Positions 45,230-53,557 of a DNA stretch of 64,000 nucleotides are shown here, piece after piece. The DNA is from G965279335 sp965279285 (GTDB lineage: Bacteria; Pseudomonadota; Gammaproteobacteria; DSM-16500). How positions within the stretch are numbered: the first letter of the stretch is position 1; every line of letters starts with the position of its first letter. A model generated the notes under the pieces. That model was not told the origin of the DNA. It worked only from the letters and a program-made list of their open reading frames with translations, and made no database searches. The DNA is taken from contig OZ257148.1 in NCBI GenBank assembly GCA_965279285.1, positions 372,001 to 436,000 of the forward strand. Reading direction: 5' to 3'. The position numbers and the translations under genes are program-made.

Positions 45230-45705
45230 AAGAATGGTGGATTAACTTAAAATTACGTGAAAAACAATACTTAACCGCAGCAGGATTCATTATTTTTTTA
45301 TTTTTTCTCTACGTAACTTTATTAGCACCTATCAGTCATTATAATAATTCATTACGTGAAGAAATAAGCCAACAACAACATTTATTAGTCTCGATGCAAA
45401 CCATCGACACTCAAATTCGCAATACCGAAAAGCTTGCTACCAAAAATCTTCCTACCCAAACTTCTGCTACCTTGTTGAGCACTCTACAAAATGAAACAAA
45501 ACAATCGCCACTTGCTAGCAATCTAACCCAACTCAGCCAAACTGAAAATAATTCTGTGCAACTTGTTTTTCAAAAAGTTAATTTTGATATTCTAATGAAG
45601 TGGTTGAGCGATTTATTACAGAGAAAAGAACTTAATGTAGTTCAAATGACCGCGACACCGAATGGTTCGATAGGCGTTGTAGATGCAACTATTGTTTTAC
45701 ATTAA
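45226..45705 (+). CDS. gspM: Type II secretion inner-membrane protein GspM
   Basis: 159 residues. It is bitopic: a short cytoplasmic N-terminus (WWINLKLREKQYLTAAG), a membrane helix at about 16-34 and a periplasmic ferredoxin-like domain (LVFQKVNFDILMKWLSDLLQ near the end). GspM stabilises GspL in the platform. It is the last gene of the gspG-gspM operon. No gspN follows, and a family A doublet lies right after the stop. Confidence 0.92.
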   Translation: MKEWWINLKLREKQYLTAAGFIIFLFFLYVTLLAPISHYNNSLREEISQQQHLLVSMQTIDTQIRNTEKLATKNLPTQTSATLLSTLQNETKQSPLASNLTQLSQTENNSVQLVFQKVNFDILMKWLSDLLQRKELNVVQMTATPNGSIGVVDATIVLH

Positions 45706-45709
45706 CAAG

Positions 45710-45826
45710 GTAACTATTTGGTGGGCACGCTGCGCTTTACCCACCCTACGAAATCTTGTCATGCCAGCGTGTTTCTAGCTGGCATCTAGTAGGGTGTGGG
45801 CAAAGCGCGGCGTGCCCACCAAACCG
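45710..45826. repeat. Family A REP-like doublet, copy 7
   Basis: Two inverted REP halves around the TGCCAGC/GCTGGCA hairpin, between the convergent gspM and the Sel1-like lipoprotein gene. The left arm keeps only GTAACTATTTGG. The right half has a two-base insertion (GGTGTGGGCA) and GCGGCG in the loop, so this copy is decaying. Confidence 0.9.
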
Positions 45827-45828
45827 GC

Positions 45829-46152
45829 TTAATTAACTCCCTGCTTCTCAACAATTAAACTTAATGCATGATCTGCCGGTGGGTAATTTTGCGCGGCCGA
45901 TTTTTTCATCCAAAATAATCCTGACTCCGCGTCTTGAGCCGTACCAATACCATAATAATACATATATCCAACAGCATACTGTGCTTGCTTATTGCCATAC
46001 ACGGCAATGGGCAGCAACTCATGAAATGAGGTTTTATAATCGCCCGCATTAAATTTAATTTTTGCCGCCGCCATTTCTTCACTCATTTTAGGGGACGCAC
46101 ATGCTTGCAACATGATTGCCAACACTAACACTACTATCACTTTTAATTTCAT
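45829..46152 (-). CDS. Small lipoprotein with Sel1-like repeat
   Basis: 107 residues. The signal peptide ends in the lipobox LQAC (Cys18). A Sel1-type helical repeat follows, with AQYAVGYMYYYGIGTAQDAE and GLFWMKKSAAQNYPPA. Such repeats mediate protein contacts. It overlaps the end of gspC by 4 nt in a hemB-gspC-lipoprotein operon. A pilotin or assembly role for the T2SS is conceivable from this context but unsupported by sequence. Confidence 0.85.
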   Translation of the reverse strand: MKLKVIVVLVLAIMLQACASPKMSEEMAAAKIKFNAGDYKTSFHELLPIAVYGNKQAQYAVGYMYYYGIGTAQDAESGLFWMKKSAAQNYPPADHALSLIVEKQGVN

Positions 46153-46730
46153 AACTCTTCCCGCTGTTCTAACAACGATTTCGGCAATCCTTGAAATGAC
46201 AAATGTCGACGCTGCAGCGGTAATTTTTCCAAATGTTCACCGTTTTCTAAAATAACGCCATCATCAACAATTGCATGCACCCTAATTCCTGCAGGTAAAC
46301 TATCTCCGACTGCATAGACTTTTCCACCTTGACCCGCTGCAGAAATAATAATTCGTGAAGCACCTTCTGACTCAGATTGAATAATACCAATTAAACGCAA
46401 TTGCAAACTCGTAATAGGCACAGCTCCCTGCGCTATCGCATTACTACCAAATAAATGTTCATTAGGAAGTTGCGCGATGAGCTGCATAGCATTGTCTCCG
46501 GCTCCAGCCACATTCTCTTTAATTAATATCGGCTCAGCTCTTGTTATCATATAATCTTGATGCCAATGACTAAACGCTGTGACCAAACTCATAAAGCTCA
46601 TTATGATCAACAAGCTCAACACGCACCAACTCGCTTTTCGACCCCACTCGGTCAAAAATAATGGTGCCCCTATTTCTGCAAAGTAATGCCCTAAATGCAA
46701 ATAAACTTTTTTTAGCTGTTCTTTAACCAT
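46149..46730 (-). CDS. gspC: Type II secretion protein GspC (no PDZ domain)
   Basis: 193 residues. There is a cytoplasmic tail, one membrane helix (about 33-54, CVLSLLIIMSFMSLVTAF), then the homology region that contacts the secretin N0 domain (LFGSNAI, LQLRLIGIIQSESEGASRII, VYAVGDSLPAGIRVHAIVDD). The C-terminal PDZ domain of longer GspC proteins is absent. It is on the opposite strand from the other gsp genes and starts 19 nt inside the end of hemB. Confidence 0.88.
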   Translation of the reverse strand: MVKEQLKKVYLHLGHYFAEIGAPLFLTEWGRKASWCVLSLLIIMSFMSLVTAFSHWHQDYMITRAEPILIKENVAGAGDNAMQLIAQLPNEHLFGSNAIAQGAVPITSLQLRLIGIIQSESEGASRIIISAAGQGGKVYAVGDSLPAGIRVHAIVDDGVILENGEHLEKLPLQRRHLSFQGLPKSLLEQREEL

Positions 46731-47725
46731 CGAGCTACCTCTACCGCAAAATAAGTTAAAATCGCATCAGCTCCCGCACGTTTCATCGCCATCAATGACT
46801 CTGTCACCACCTTCCGCTCATCTAACCAGCCGCGCTGCGCTGCTGCTTTTAACATCGCGTATTCCCCACTCACTTGATAAACAAATGTAGGCACGCGAAA
46901 AGTTTGCTTCACTTGATAAACAATATCTAAATACGGCATCCCGGGTTTTATCATGACAATATCCGCCCCCTCTTGCAGATCTGCGGCAATCTCATGCAAT
47001 GCTTCATCAGCATTACTCATATCCATTTGATATTGATATTTATCTGCCTTACCTAATGACGCCGAAGAACCGACCGCATCACGAAATGGCCCATAAAAAT
47101 TCGAAGCATATTTTGCTGAGTAAGCCAGAATTTTTGTATTCACAAATTTTGCTGCTTCTAAAGCATCACGAATAGCACCAATTCGTCCATCCATCATATC
47201 AGAAGGCGCAACGATATCAGCCCCTGCCTCTGCATGTGATAATGCTTGCTTAACTAAAATAGCCGTTGTTTCATCATTCATAACGTAACCATGATGGTCA
47301 ATTACACCATCTTGACCATGCACCGTATAAGGGTCCAGCGCCACATCGGTTATCACCCCCAGCGCAGGAAACGCTTTTTTTATTTCTCGCACAGCACGCT
47401 GCACTAAACCATCATCTTGATAAGCAGCCTCAGCATACAATGATTTTTTTTCGACACCAATCACTGGAAATAGCGCTATTGCTTGAATTCCTAAATCAAT
47501 ATATTCAACTAATTCTTGTAACAAGATATCAATACTTATACGCTCTACCCCAGGCATTGATTCGATAGCAACACGCTGATTCTGACCCTCAACTATAAAA
47601 ACCGGGTAAATTAAATCATGCGTAGTTAAACTATTTTCAGCCATCAAACGCCGTGAAAAAACACTAGAACGCATACGACGTAAACGTGTTTTCGGAAAAT
47701 AGCGCTTAACTAAATGAATTGTCAT
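46712..47725 (-). CDS. hemB: Delta-aminolevulinic acid dehydratase (porphobilinogen synthase)
   Basis: 337 residues, full length. HemB condenses two 5-aminolevulinate molecules to porphobilinogen in heme synthesis. Motifs are RLRRMRSSVFSRRLMAEN, GVITDVALDPYT, GADIVAPSDMMDGRI, SAKYASNFYGPFRDA with the first Schiff-base region Lys, and VMIKPGMPYLDIV with the catalytic Lys. It heads the hemB-gspC-lipoprotein operon and is divergent from rsmJ. Confidence 0.97.
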   Translation of the reverse strand: MTIHLVKRYFPKTRLRRMRSSVFSRRLMAENSLTTHDLIYPVFIVEGQNQRVAIESMPGVERISIDILLQELVEYIDLGIQAIALFPVIGVEKKSLYAEAAYQDDGLVQRAVREIKKAFPALGVITDVALDPYTVHGQDGVIDHHGYVMNDETTAILVKQALSHAEAGADIVAPSDMMDGRIGAIRDALEAAKFVNTKILAYSAKYASNFYGPFRDAVGSSASLGKADKYQYQMDMSNADEALHEIAADLQEGADIVMIKPGMPYLDIVYQVKQTFRVPTFVYQVSGEYAMLKAAAQRGWLDERKVVTESLMAMKRAGADAILTYFAVEVARWLKNS

Positions 47726-47794
47726 AATATCCTCGAGTGCATGGCATTAGCTGATCGCCGGCGGATTATACCTTAACTTAAGAGAAAAGTGCTC

Positions 47795-48583
47795 ATGTTT
47801 ACACCATCAGTTGCTGTTTTTGCCCAGACATCAGACTTGCAACCCCAAGCTCAAAGCCTAGCAAACCGCCTTAGCCTACCCTTAGCAGACAAAAGTACAG
47901 ATCCTTATGAATATTTACTTGTTTTAAATGCTAATTATCTAGGCTTACAAAAAACTAACGTTAAAGCACGACCATTATTCATTGATTTTCTTGATAAAAA
48001 AATTCAACATCGCCGAAAACAAGCCAGTTTACGTAAAGAAATGCTCGCTCGCGCTTTAGGTTTAAAAAACAAATCACCTCGCAAAATTATTGATGCAACT
48101 GCTGGATTAGCCAGAGATAGCTTTATTCTTGCCGCACTGGGGTTTGAAGTGACAGCTCTTGAACGCTCGCCTATTATTTTTGCACTACTTGAGGATGCAA
48201 TCCAACGAGCTAATTATGATCATGAAACAGGCCAGATTTTAAACCGCCTTCACCTCATTCAAGCGAATGCCATCGAGTGGTTACGACACCCCCAAACCGC
48301 AGAAATTATCTACTTAGACCCCATGTTTCCAACAAGCAAAAAATCTGCATTATCTAAGCAAGATATGCGCATTTTCCACGACGTTCTCGGAAATGATCTT
48401 GATGCAAATCTTTTGCTTAGCGCGGCGCTAGCTTGTGCGAGCGAACGGGTTGTGGTAAAAAGGCCGCGTTTAGCGCCGCCAATCGAGGGTATAACTCCTA
48501 CTTTTTCAATAGCGGGAAGCAGCAACCGTTTTGATATTTATTTAACACGAGACTCTCATGGAAACAATACATCAGCTACTTAA
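47795..48583 (+). CDS. rsmJ: 16S rRNA (guanine-1516-N2)-methyltransferase RsmJ
   Basis: 262 residues. RsmJ methylates G1516 of 16S rRNA using SAM. Signatures are KARPLFIDFLDKKIQHRRK, the SAM site IDATAGLARDSFILAALGFE, ALERSPIIFALLEDA, and the catalytic-type IYLDPMFPTSKKSAL. The ATG at 47795 is preferred; a GTG two codons upstream (47789) is an alternative. The end overlaps the dedA-family gene by 26 nt. Confidence 0.94.
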   Translation: MFTPSVAVFAQTSDLQPQAQSLANRLSLPLADKSTDPYEYLLVLNANYLGLQKTNVKARPLFIDFLDKKIQHRRKQASLRKEMLARALGLKNKSPRKIIDATAGLARDSFILAALGFEVTALERSPIIFALLEDAIQRANYDHETGQILNRLHLIQANAIEWLRHPQTAEIIYLDPMFPTSKKSALSKQDMRIFHDVLGNDLDANLLLSAALACASERVVVKRPRLAPPIEGITPTFSIAGSSNRFDIYLTRDSHGNNTSAT

Positions 48584-49214
48584 TTTTGTGCTGCACTTAG
48601 ATCAACAATTATTTGCTTTTGTCGGCGACCATGGCGCCTGGGCGTACGCATTACTTTTTACTATTATTTTTTGTGAAACTGGATTCGTTATCACCCCTTT
48701 CCTGCCGGGGGATTCGCTACTCTTTGCTGCTGGAACAGTTGCTGCTAATACCAATACTCACTTTAACATTCATATTTTATTTTTACTTTTAGTCTTTGCT
48801 TCCATTGTCGGCAATACTCTTAACTATTTTATTGGCCGCTTTCTTGGAACCAGAATGTTTTTTTCATCCAGCTCGTGGTTATTTAACAAAAACTATCTAA
48901 CCCAAGCACATGCTTTTTATGCACGTCATGGTGGAAAAACGATTATTATTGCCCGATTCATCCCTATTATTCGAACCTTCGCCCCCTTTGTTGCTGGCTG
49001 TGCCTCTATGCAATTCCAACGTTTTTGTACTTACAACATTATCAGCGCTGTGCTTTGGATTGGCAGTTTATTATACACCAGCTATTTGTTTGGGAACCTT
49101 CCTTTTGTTAAAGACCACTTTTCAACTGTCATTATTATGATTATTATTGTCTCTCTATTACCACCGCTCATAGGGCTATTGCGCAGCAAATTTTCCGCTC
49201 ATGTTAGTACATAA
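48558..49214 (+). CDS. DedA family membrane protein
   Basis: 218 residues, with about five membrane segments. Conserved DedA features are a hydrophobic stretch leading to E-T-G-F and the FLPGDSLLFAAG motif (about residues 47-58). Others are GNTLNYFIGRFLG, and RFIPIIRTFAPFVAG with the conserved arginines. DedA/SNARE-associated proteins act as phospholipid (undecaprenyl-phosphate or PE) flippases and support membrane homeostasis. It begins 26 nt inside rsmJ. Confidence 0.93.
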   Translation: METIHQLLNFVLHLDQQLFAFVGDHGAWAYALLFTIIFCETGFVITPFLPGDSLLFAAGTVAANTNTHFNIHILFLLLVFASIVGNTLNYFIGRFLGTRMFFSSSSWLFNKNYLTQAHAFYARHGGKTIIIARFIPIIRTFAPFVAGCASMQFQRFCTYNIISAVLWIGSLLYTSYLFGNLPFVKDHFSTVIIMIIIVSLLPPLIGLLRSKFSAHVST

Positions 49215-49219
49215 TTAGA

Positions 49220-49321
49220 AACCAAGAGCTTGTCATGCCAGCATGCTTCTAGCTGGCATCGCATCTAGGACAGCCAAAGCGCAGCGTGCCCACCAAGCTC
49301 TCTAGCTACTAAATAGTTACC
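49220..49321. repeat. Family A degenerate half-element, copy 8
   Basis: Only the TGCCAGC/GCTGGCA spacer and the right REP half survive (AAAGCGCAGCGTGCCCACC), followed by the usual CTCTCTAGCTACTAAATAGTTAC end. The GTAG head and left half are lost. It lies between the dedA-family gene and accB. Confidence 0.85.
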
Positions 49322-49461
49322 AACTAGCCGATATCTTGCAGGCATCTTGCAGGCAATTTCTTCTATCTAGACAAAATATCTAACTTCGGGCAGAATGCTC
49401 TGCCTGGATAATCAAACAATTAATACGTGCCATCTTTAACATTTTTTGGAGCATTTACTCT

Positions 49462-49920
49462 ATGGCTGTGGACATACGAAAAATTAAAAAACTCATTGAA
49501 GTCGTAAAAGAAAGCGGAATAGCAGAGCTTGAAATTCAAGAAGAAGGCGAGTCCATCCGCATCAGTCTAGCAAGCAGCCGCATGGCAATGCCGGCTATGG
49601 CTCCTCCTGCTCAAGCAACTTATTATGCTGAGCCTCAAGCACCAGCAGCTGCACCTACCCCAAAAGAATCTGCCGTCACGGCAAATAAGCACGTGCTTAA
49701 ATCCCCTATGGTAGGAACGGTTTACCTCTCGCCCACACCTGGCGCCAAATCATTTGTTGAAATAGGCCAAACCGTTAAACGCGGCGACATTATTTGTTTA
49801 ATTGAAGCCATGAAAATGTTTAATCAAATTGAAGCCGACAAAGATGGCACCATTACCGCTAAGTTAGTAGAAAACGGCCTGCCGGTTGAATTTAATCAAC
49901 CTTTATTTGTCATTGAATAA
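49462..49920 (+). CDS. accB: Acetyl-CoA carboxylase biotin carboxyl carrier protein
   Basis: 152 residues. The N-terminal helical part (IRKIKKLIEVVKESGIAELE) is followed by a Pro/Ala-rich linker and the biotinyl domain. The biotin site is EAMKMFN with Lys118. AccB carries CO2 between biotin carboxylase and carboxyltransferase in fatty-acid synthesis. GGAG lies 10 nt upstream of the ATG. It is followed 18 nt later by accC, the standard order. Confidence 0.97.
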   Translation: MAVDIRKIKKLIEVVKESGIAELEIQEEGESIRISLASSRMAMPAMAPPAQATYYAEPQAPAAAPTPKESAVTANKHVLKSPMVGTVYLSPTPGAKSFVEIGQTVKRGDIICLIEAMKMFNQIEADKDGTITAKLVENGLPVEFNQPLFVIE

Positions 49921-49938
49921 TACTGGGGTGACAAAAAC

Positions 49939-51279
49939 ATGTTAAATAAAGTTGTTATAGCCAATCGCGGAGAAATTGCACTCCGCATCCTACGCGCCTG
50001 CAAAGAGCTTAATATTAGAACAGTCGCTGTTCATTCTGACGCTGACCGAGATCTCATGCACGTACGCTTAGCGGATGAATCTGTCTGCATTGGCCCACAC
50101 CCTGCTACACAAAGCTACCTCAGTATTCCTGCTATTATCAGCGCTGCTGAAATTACTGATGCGGTTGCAATTCATCCGGGCTATGGTTTTCTTGCTGAAA
50201 ATGCTGATTTTGCTGAACAAGTAGAAAAAAGCGGCTTTATCTTCATTGGTCCACGCGCTGATACAATTAGAACCATGGGCGATAAAGTTGCAGCAATCCA
50301 AGCGATGAAACAACTCGGCATCCCCTGCGTTCCTGGGTCTAGCGATCCCATTGGCGATGACGATGCAAACACCATCCGCATGGCACGTGAAATTGGCTAC
50401 CCTATTATCATCAAAGCAGCCGGTGGTGGTGGCGGTCGAGGCATGCGTGTCGTTAACACGGAGTCTCATCTATTAAATGCAATTGCCATGACACAAAATG
50501 AAGCTCGCACTGCATTCAATAATGACAAAGTTTATATGGAAAAATATCTACAAACTCCACGCCACGTTGAAATCCAAATTCTCGGCGATGGACAAGGCAA
50601 TGCCGTTCACCTGGGTGAACGTGACTGCTCTATTCAACGCCGGCATCAAAAAATTATTGAAGAAGCACCTGCTCCAGGCATCAGTGCCGCACAACGCGAA
50701 AAAATTGGCGAACGCTGCGCACAAGCTTGTCGTGACATGAAATATCGAGGTGCTGGCACATTTGAATTTTTATATGAAAACAATGAATTTTATTTCATTG
50801 AAATGAATACACGTGTCCAAGTTGAGCATCCCGTGACAGAGATGATCACCGGAGTTGATATTGTCAAAGAACAATTAAAAATTGCTGATGGACAAAAACT
50901 TTCTCTCAAGCAATCTGACATCCAAATTAAAGGTCATGCTATCGAATGCCGCATCAACGCTGAAGATCCGCGCAGCTTTGTGCCTTCTCCTGGCATTATC
51001 ACCCACTTTCATGCACCCGGTGGGCCAGGTATCCGTGTCGATTCCCACATATATAGCAGTTACAAAGTTCCTCCTTATTATGATTCGCTCATAGCAAAGA
51101 TTATTGCTCATGGCGAAACGCGGGAGCTTGCGCTTGCTAGAATGCGAACCGCTTTAGAGGAAACCGTCATTGATGGCATCAAAACTAACTTACCGTTACA
51201 TCAAGAATTACTGCGTGGCAGCGAATTCCAACATGGTGGGGTTAACATTCACTTTTTAGAACATTGGCTAAACTTATAA
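49939..51279 (+). CDS. accC: Acetyl-CoA carboxylase biotin carboxylase subunit
   Basis: 446 residues. ATP-grasp enzyme that carboxylates biotin on AccB. Landmarks are VVIANRGEIALRILRACKEL, HPGYGFLAENADFAE, the glycine-rich loop KAAGGGGGRGMRVV, GERDCSIQRRHQKIIEEAPA, and the catalytic FYFIEMNTRVQVEHPVTE. It is complete and closely spaced with accB and prmA. Confidence 0.98.
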   Translation: MLNKVVIANRGEIALRILRACKELNIRTVAVHSDADRDLMHVRLADESVCIGPHPATQSYLSIPAIISAAEITDAVAIHPGYGFLAENADFAEQVEKSGFIFIGPRADTIRTMGDKVAAIQAMKQLGIPCVPGSSDPIGDDDANTIRMAREIGYPIIIKAAGGGGGRGMRVVNTESHLLNAIAMTQNEARTAFNNDKVYMEKYLQTPRHVEIQILGDGQGNAVHLGERDCSIQRRHQKIIEEAPAPGISAAQREKIGERCAQACRDMKYRGAGTFEFLYENNEFYFIEMNTRVQVEHPVTEMITGVDIVKEQLKIADGQKLSLKQSDIQIKGHAIECRINAEDPRSFVPSPGIITHFHAPGGPGIRVDSHIYSSYKVPPYYDSLIAKIIAHGETRELALARMRTALEETVIDGIKTNLPLHQELLRGSEFQHGGVNIHFLEHWLNL

Positions 51280-51291
51280 AAGAGACCCTCA

Positions 51292-52173
51292 ATGGAATGG
51301 CTTGAATTTCACATCACCACCACAGCTACCAATGCCCACCAAATGAGTGATCGCCTGGTTTTACTCGGCGCTCAAGCCGTCACTCTCAGGGATGCGGGCA
51401 ACCAACCAATTTATGAACCGGCTCCAAACACCAGCCCCATCTGGCAAGACGTCATTGTTATTGGCTTATTTGATAGCGAAGAACCCATGGAGCCCATCGG
51501 AACCTATCTCGAACAACAACGAGAAACAGGACTGTTAAAAAAGTTTGAGTTACATCGTGTTGCAGATGAAGACTGGACTCGACGTTGCTTAGAGAGCTTT
51601 AAGCCTCTCAAGTTTGGCGATCGACTCTGGATTTGCCCTAGCTGGCTAACCCCTCCAGAGCCTGCTGCTATCAATGTTATCCTTGACCCAGGCTTGGCTT
51701 TTGGTACAGGCACCCACGCAACCACCGCACTTTGTTTAGAGTGGCTAGATAAAAATATCCATGCTCAAGAAAAAATCATTGATTATGGTTGTGGCTCTGG
51801 TATTTTGTCGATTGCTGCTTTAAAATTAGGAGCTAAAAAGGTATTTGCAATCGATCATGATCCTCAAGCGCTGGAAGCGACCCTTTATAATGCGGAACGA
51901 AACCACTTAAATTTCCCTGCATTAGAGAGACTTTTACCCAATGACTTTAACAAAGAACCAGTAGACATACTCATCGCCAATATACTAGCCCAACCTTTAG
52001 TAGATTTTGCGCCGTTATTTGCTTCTTTAGTTAACCCAAATGGTAAAATTTTGCTATCCGGTATCTTGACTGAACAGGCGGAATCGGTCATAAATGCGTA
52101 TAACCCTTGGTTTAATATGGGAAAACCCATGATAAAAGAAGAGTGGATATGCATAGAGGGGATTCGCAAATAA
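51292..52173 (+). CDS. prmA: Ribosomal protein L11 methyltransferase
   Basis: 293 residues. PrmA trimethylates ribosomal protein L11 using SAM. The N-terminal L11-binding domain starts MEWLEFHITTTATNAHQMSD. The catalytic domain has ILDPGLAFGTGTHATTALCL, the SAM site DYGCGSGILSIAALKLGA and IDHDPQALEAT. NILAQPLVDFAP follows. It lies 12 nt after accC and before fis. The dusB gene that precedes fis in enterobacteria is absent here. Confidence 0.97.
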   Translation: MEWLEFHITTTATNAHQMSDRLVLLGAQAVTLRDAGNQPIYEPAPNTSPIWQDVIVIGLFDSEEPMEPIGTYLEQQRETGLLKKFELHRVADEDWTRRCLESFKPLKFGDRLWICPSWLTPPEPAAINVILDPGLAFGTGTHATTALCLEWLDKNIHAQEKIIDYGCGSGILSIAALKLGAKKVFAIDHDPQALEATLYNAERNHLNFPALERLLPNDFNKEPVDILIANILAQPLVDFAPLFASLVNPNGKILLSGILTEQAESVINAYNPWFNMGKPMIKEEWICIEGIRK

Positions 52174-52188
52174 ACTCAAAATGAGTAA

Positions 52189-52217
52189 TTGATCGAACAA
52201 AGAACAATTGCTATAAT
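52189..52217 (+). promoter_or_regulatory. Sigma70-type promoter for fis
   Basis: TTGATC (52189-52194) and a perfect TATAAT (52212-52217) are separated by 17 bp, just after prmA. They lie 58 bp before the fis ATG. This allows fis to be expressed independently of the acc-prmA genes. Confidence 0.75.
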
Positions 52218-52274
52218 ATGACACTGAAGAATTTTGAACCGTTTTATTTGAAACACTAAATTGAGAGAAAACCA

Positions 52275-52577
52275 ATGGCTACCAACAACACTTTAGATAC
52301 AACCACTGCTGATAAAGCACTGTCACCTTTCACTGTGGCGCATAAAAACCAACCATTACACGATAGTGTAAGACAAGCTTTAGAAAACTATTTTCAAACC
52401 CTCAAAGGCCAAGCTCCTAATAACCTTTACGAATTAGTTCTTGCTGAAGTTGAAGTTCCTTTATTAGAAGCAGTTATGGAATACACAAAAGACAATCAAT
52501 CACGCGCTGCAATTTTGTTAGGCTTAAGTCGTGGCACACTGCGCAAAAAGCTAAAAATTTATGGAATGCTCGACTAA
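52275..52577 (+). CDS. fis: DNA-binding protein Fis
   Basis: 100 residues, the Fis length. A nucleoid-associated regulator and recombination-enhancer-binding protein. The C-terminal helix-turn-helix is YTKDNQSRAAILLGLSRGT followed by LRKKLKIYGMLD. The central VRQALENYFQTLKG and LYELVLAEVEVPLLEAVM helices form the dimer. GAGAGAAAACC precedes the ATG, and the gene has its own promoter. Confidence 0.97.
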   Translation: MATNNTLDTTTADKALSPFTVAHKNQPLHDSVRQALENYFQTLKGQAPNNLYELVLAEVEVPLLEAVMEYTKDNQSRAAILLGLSRGTLRKKLKIYGMLD

Positions 52578-52592
52578 TTTAGCGTCATTGCT

Positions 52593-52668
52593 CGTCATCC
52601 CAGCGGAAGCAGGGATCTTCACCTAAAGCAACTCTGCTCATAAGATTCCCGCTTTCGCGGGAATGACG
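52593..52668. repeat. Family D palindromic repeat after fis
   Basis: Imperfect 76-bp inverted repeat with ends CGTCATCCC and GGGAATGACG, including the inner hairpin TCCCGC-TTTC-GCGGGA. This class of GTCATTCCCGC repeat is common in proteobacterial intergenic DNA. It may terminate fis transcription, although no T-run follows. Confidence 0.75.
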
Positions 52669-52684
52669 GATCTATTTAAGTTAC

Positions 52685-52713
52685 ATGACAGCCTCAACCC
52701 CCCCATGTATAAT
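52685..52713 (+). promoter_or_regulatory. Sigma70-type promoter for dotU-icmF
   Basis: ATGACA (52685-52690, 5 of 6 to TTGACA) and TATAAT (52708-52713) with a 17-bp spacer. Transcription would start near 52720. The 5' leader then carries an imperfect hairpin at 52721-52746 (TTTCCTC against GAGGGAAA) before GAGGA and the dotU ATG. Confidence 0.7.
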
Positions 52714-52768
52714 CTTCTAACTTTCCTCTTACGCAGCGAGGGAAAAGATAGCATGAGGAACTAAAATA

Positions 52769-53557
52769 ATGATAACCAGCTCAAATAGGAATAATTCCAC
52801 CAGCTCTATTGCCCTTGATGTACCCATTCAACAACAAATGGTATTACCTGGCAAATTCATTACTCATCACCCTAAATCCGGCATCAATCCTTTGGTTGAC
52901 GCTGCTGCTTATTTATTTTCTATTATTGGTAAAATAAAATTATTAAAATCTTATCGCGACTTAAGCAAGTTACACCAAGAATTAACTCAAGAAGTTAATA
53001 CTTACCAAGACACTATCAAAGCACAAGGCTATACAACCGAATATATTCTCGTTTGCCGTTATGCCCTCTGCGCTACACTGGATGACCTTATTGAAAATAC
53101 ACCCTGGGGTGCTCAAGGCCTATGGGAAAGCTTTAGTTTACTCACAACCCTTAGTCAAGAACCTATCCAACAAGATCGTTTTTTTATTTTGCTCGATCGC
53201 ATTATTAAAGAACCCGCTATCTATATTGAAGTCATGGAATTAATGTATCTTTGCCTTAATCTTGGCTACAAAGGTAGCTATCGATCAACGGAATTTAGTC
53301 AAAACCAATTAGAACAAATTACTGATGCGCTATATAAACGGATTCGAGCTTATCGAGGTGACTTCATCAAAGCACTCTCCCCCTTCACTATTAAAGTAAG
53401 CTCCTCACTACAAGAAAAAAAAATAATTAAAAAAATGCCACTTTGGCTCATTGCAATCACAACTCTCATTATTATCATGGGATTATTCATCGGACTGGGA
53501 TATTTTTTAGATACTATTATTGGAAAATCAATACCTTATGAAACAACTCACCCATAA
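52769..53557 (+). CDS. dotU: Dot/Icm type IVB secretion protein DotU (IcmH)
   Basis: 262 residues. It has a DotU-type cytoplasmic domain (YALCATLDDLIENTPWGAQG, then QDRFFILLDRII) and one C-terminal membrane helix (about 225-250). DotU with IcmF stabilises the core Dot/Icm complex and helps polar targeting in Legionella. It is paralogous to tssL in this window. Assignment to the T4BSS rests on linkage with icmF and the icm operon downstream. It overlaps icmF by 20 nt. Confidence 0.88.
   Translation: MITSSNRNNSTSSIALDVPIQQQMVLPGKFITHHPKSGINPLVDAAAYLFSIIGKIKLLKSYRDLSKLHQELTQEVNTYQDTIKAQGYTTEYILVCRYALCATLDDLIENTPWGAQGLWESFSLLTTLSQEPIQQDRFFILLDRIIKEPAIYIEVMELMYLCLNLGYKGSYRSTEFSQNQLEQITDALYKRIRAYRGDFIKALSPFTIKVSSSLQEKKIIKKMPLWLIAITTLIIIMGLFIGLGYFLDTIIGKSIPYETTHP

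Noticed and set aside
49333..49354. Tandem 11-bp duplication (ATCTTGCAGGC twice) upstream of accB
   Set aside because: Only two units and no palindromic or promoter features; probably replication slippage.
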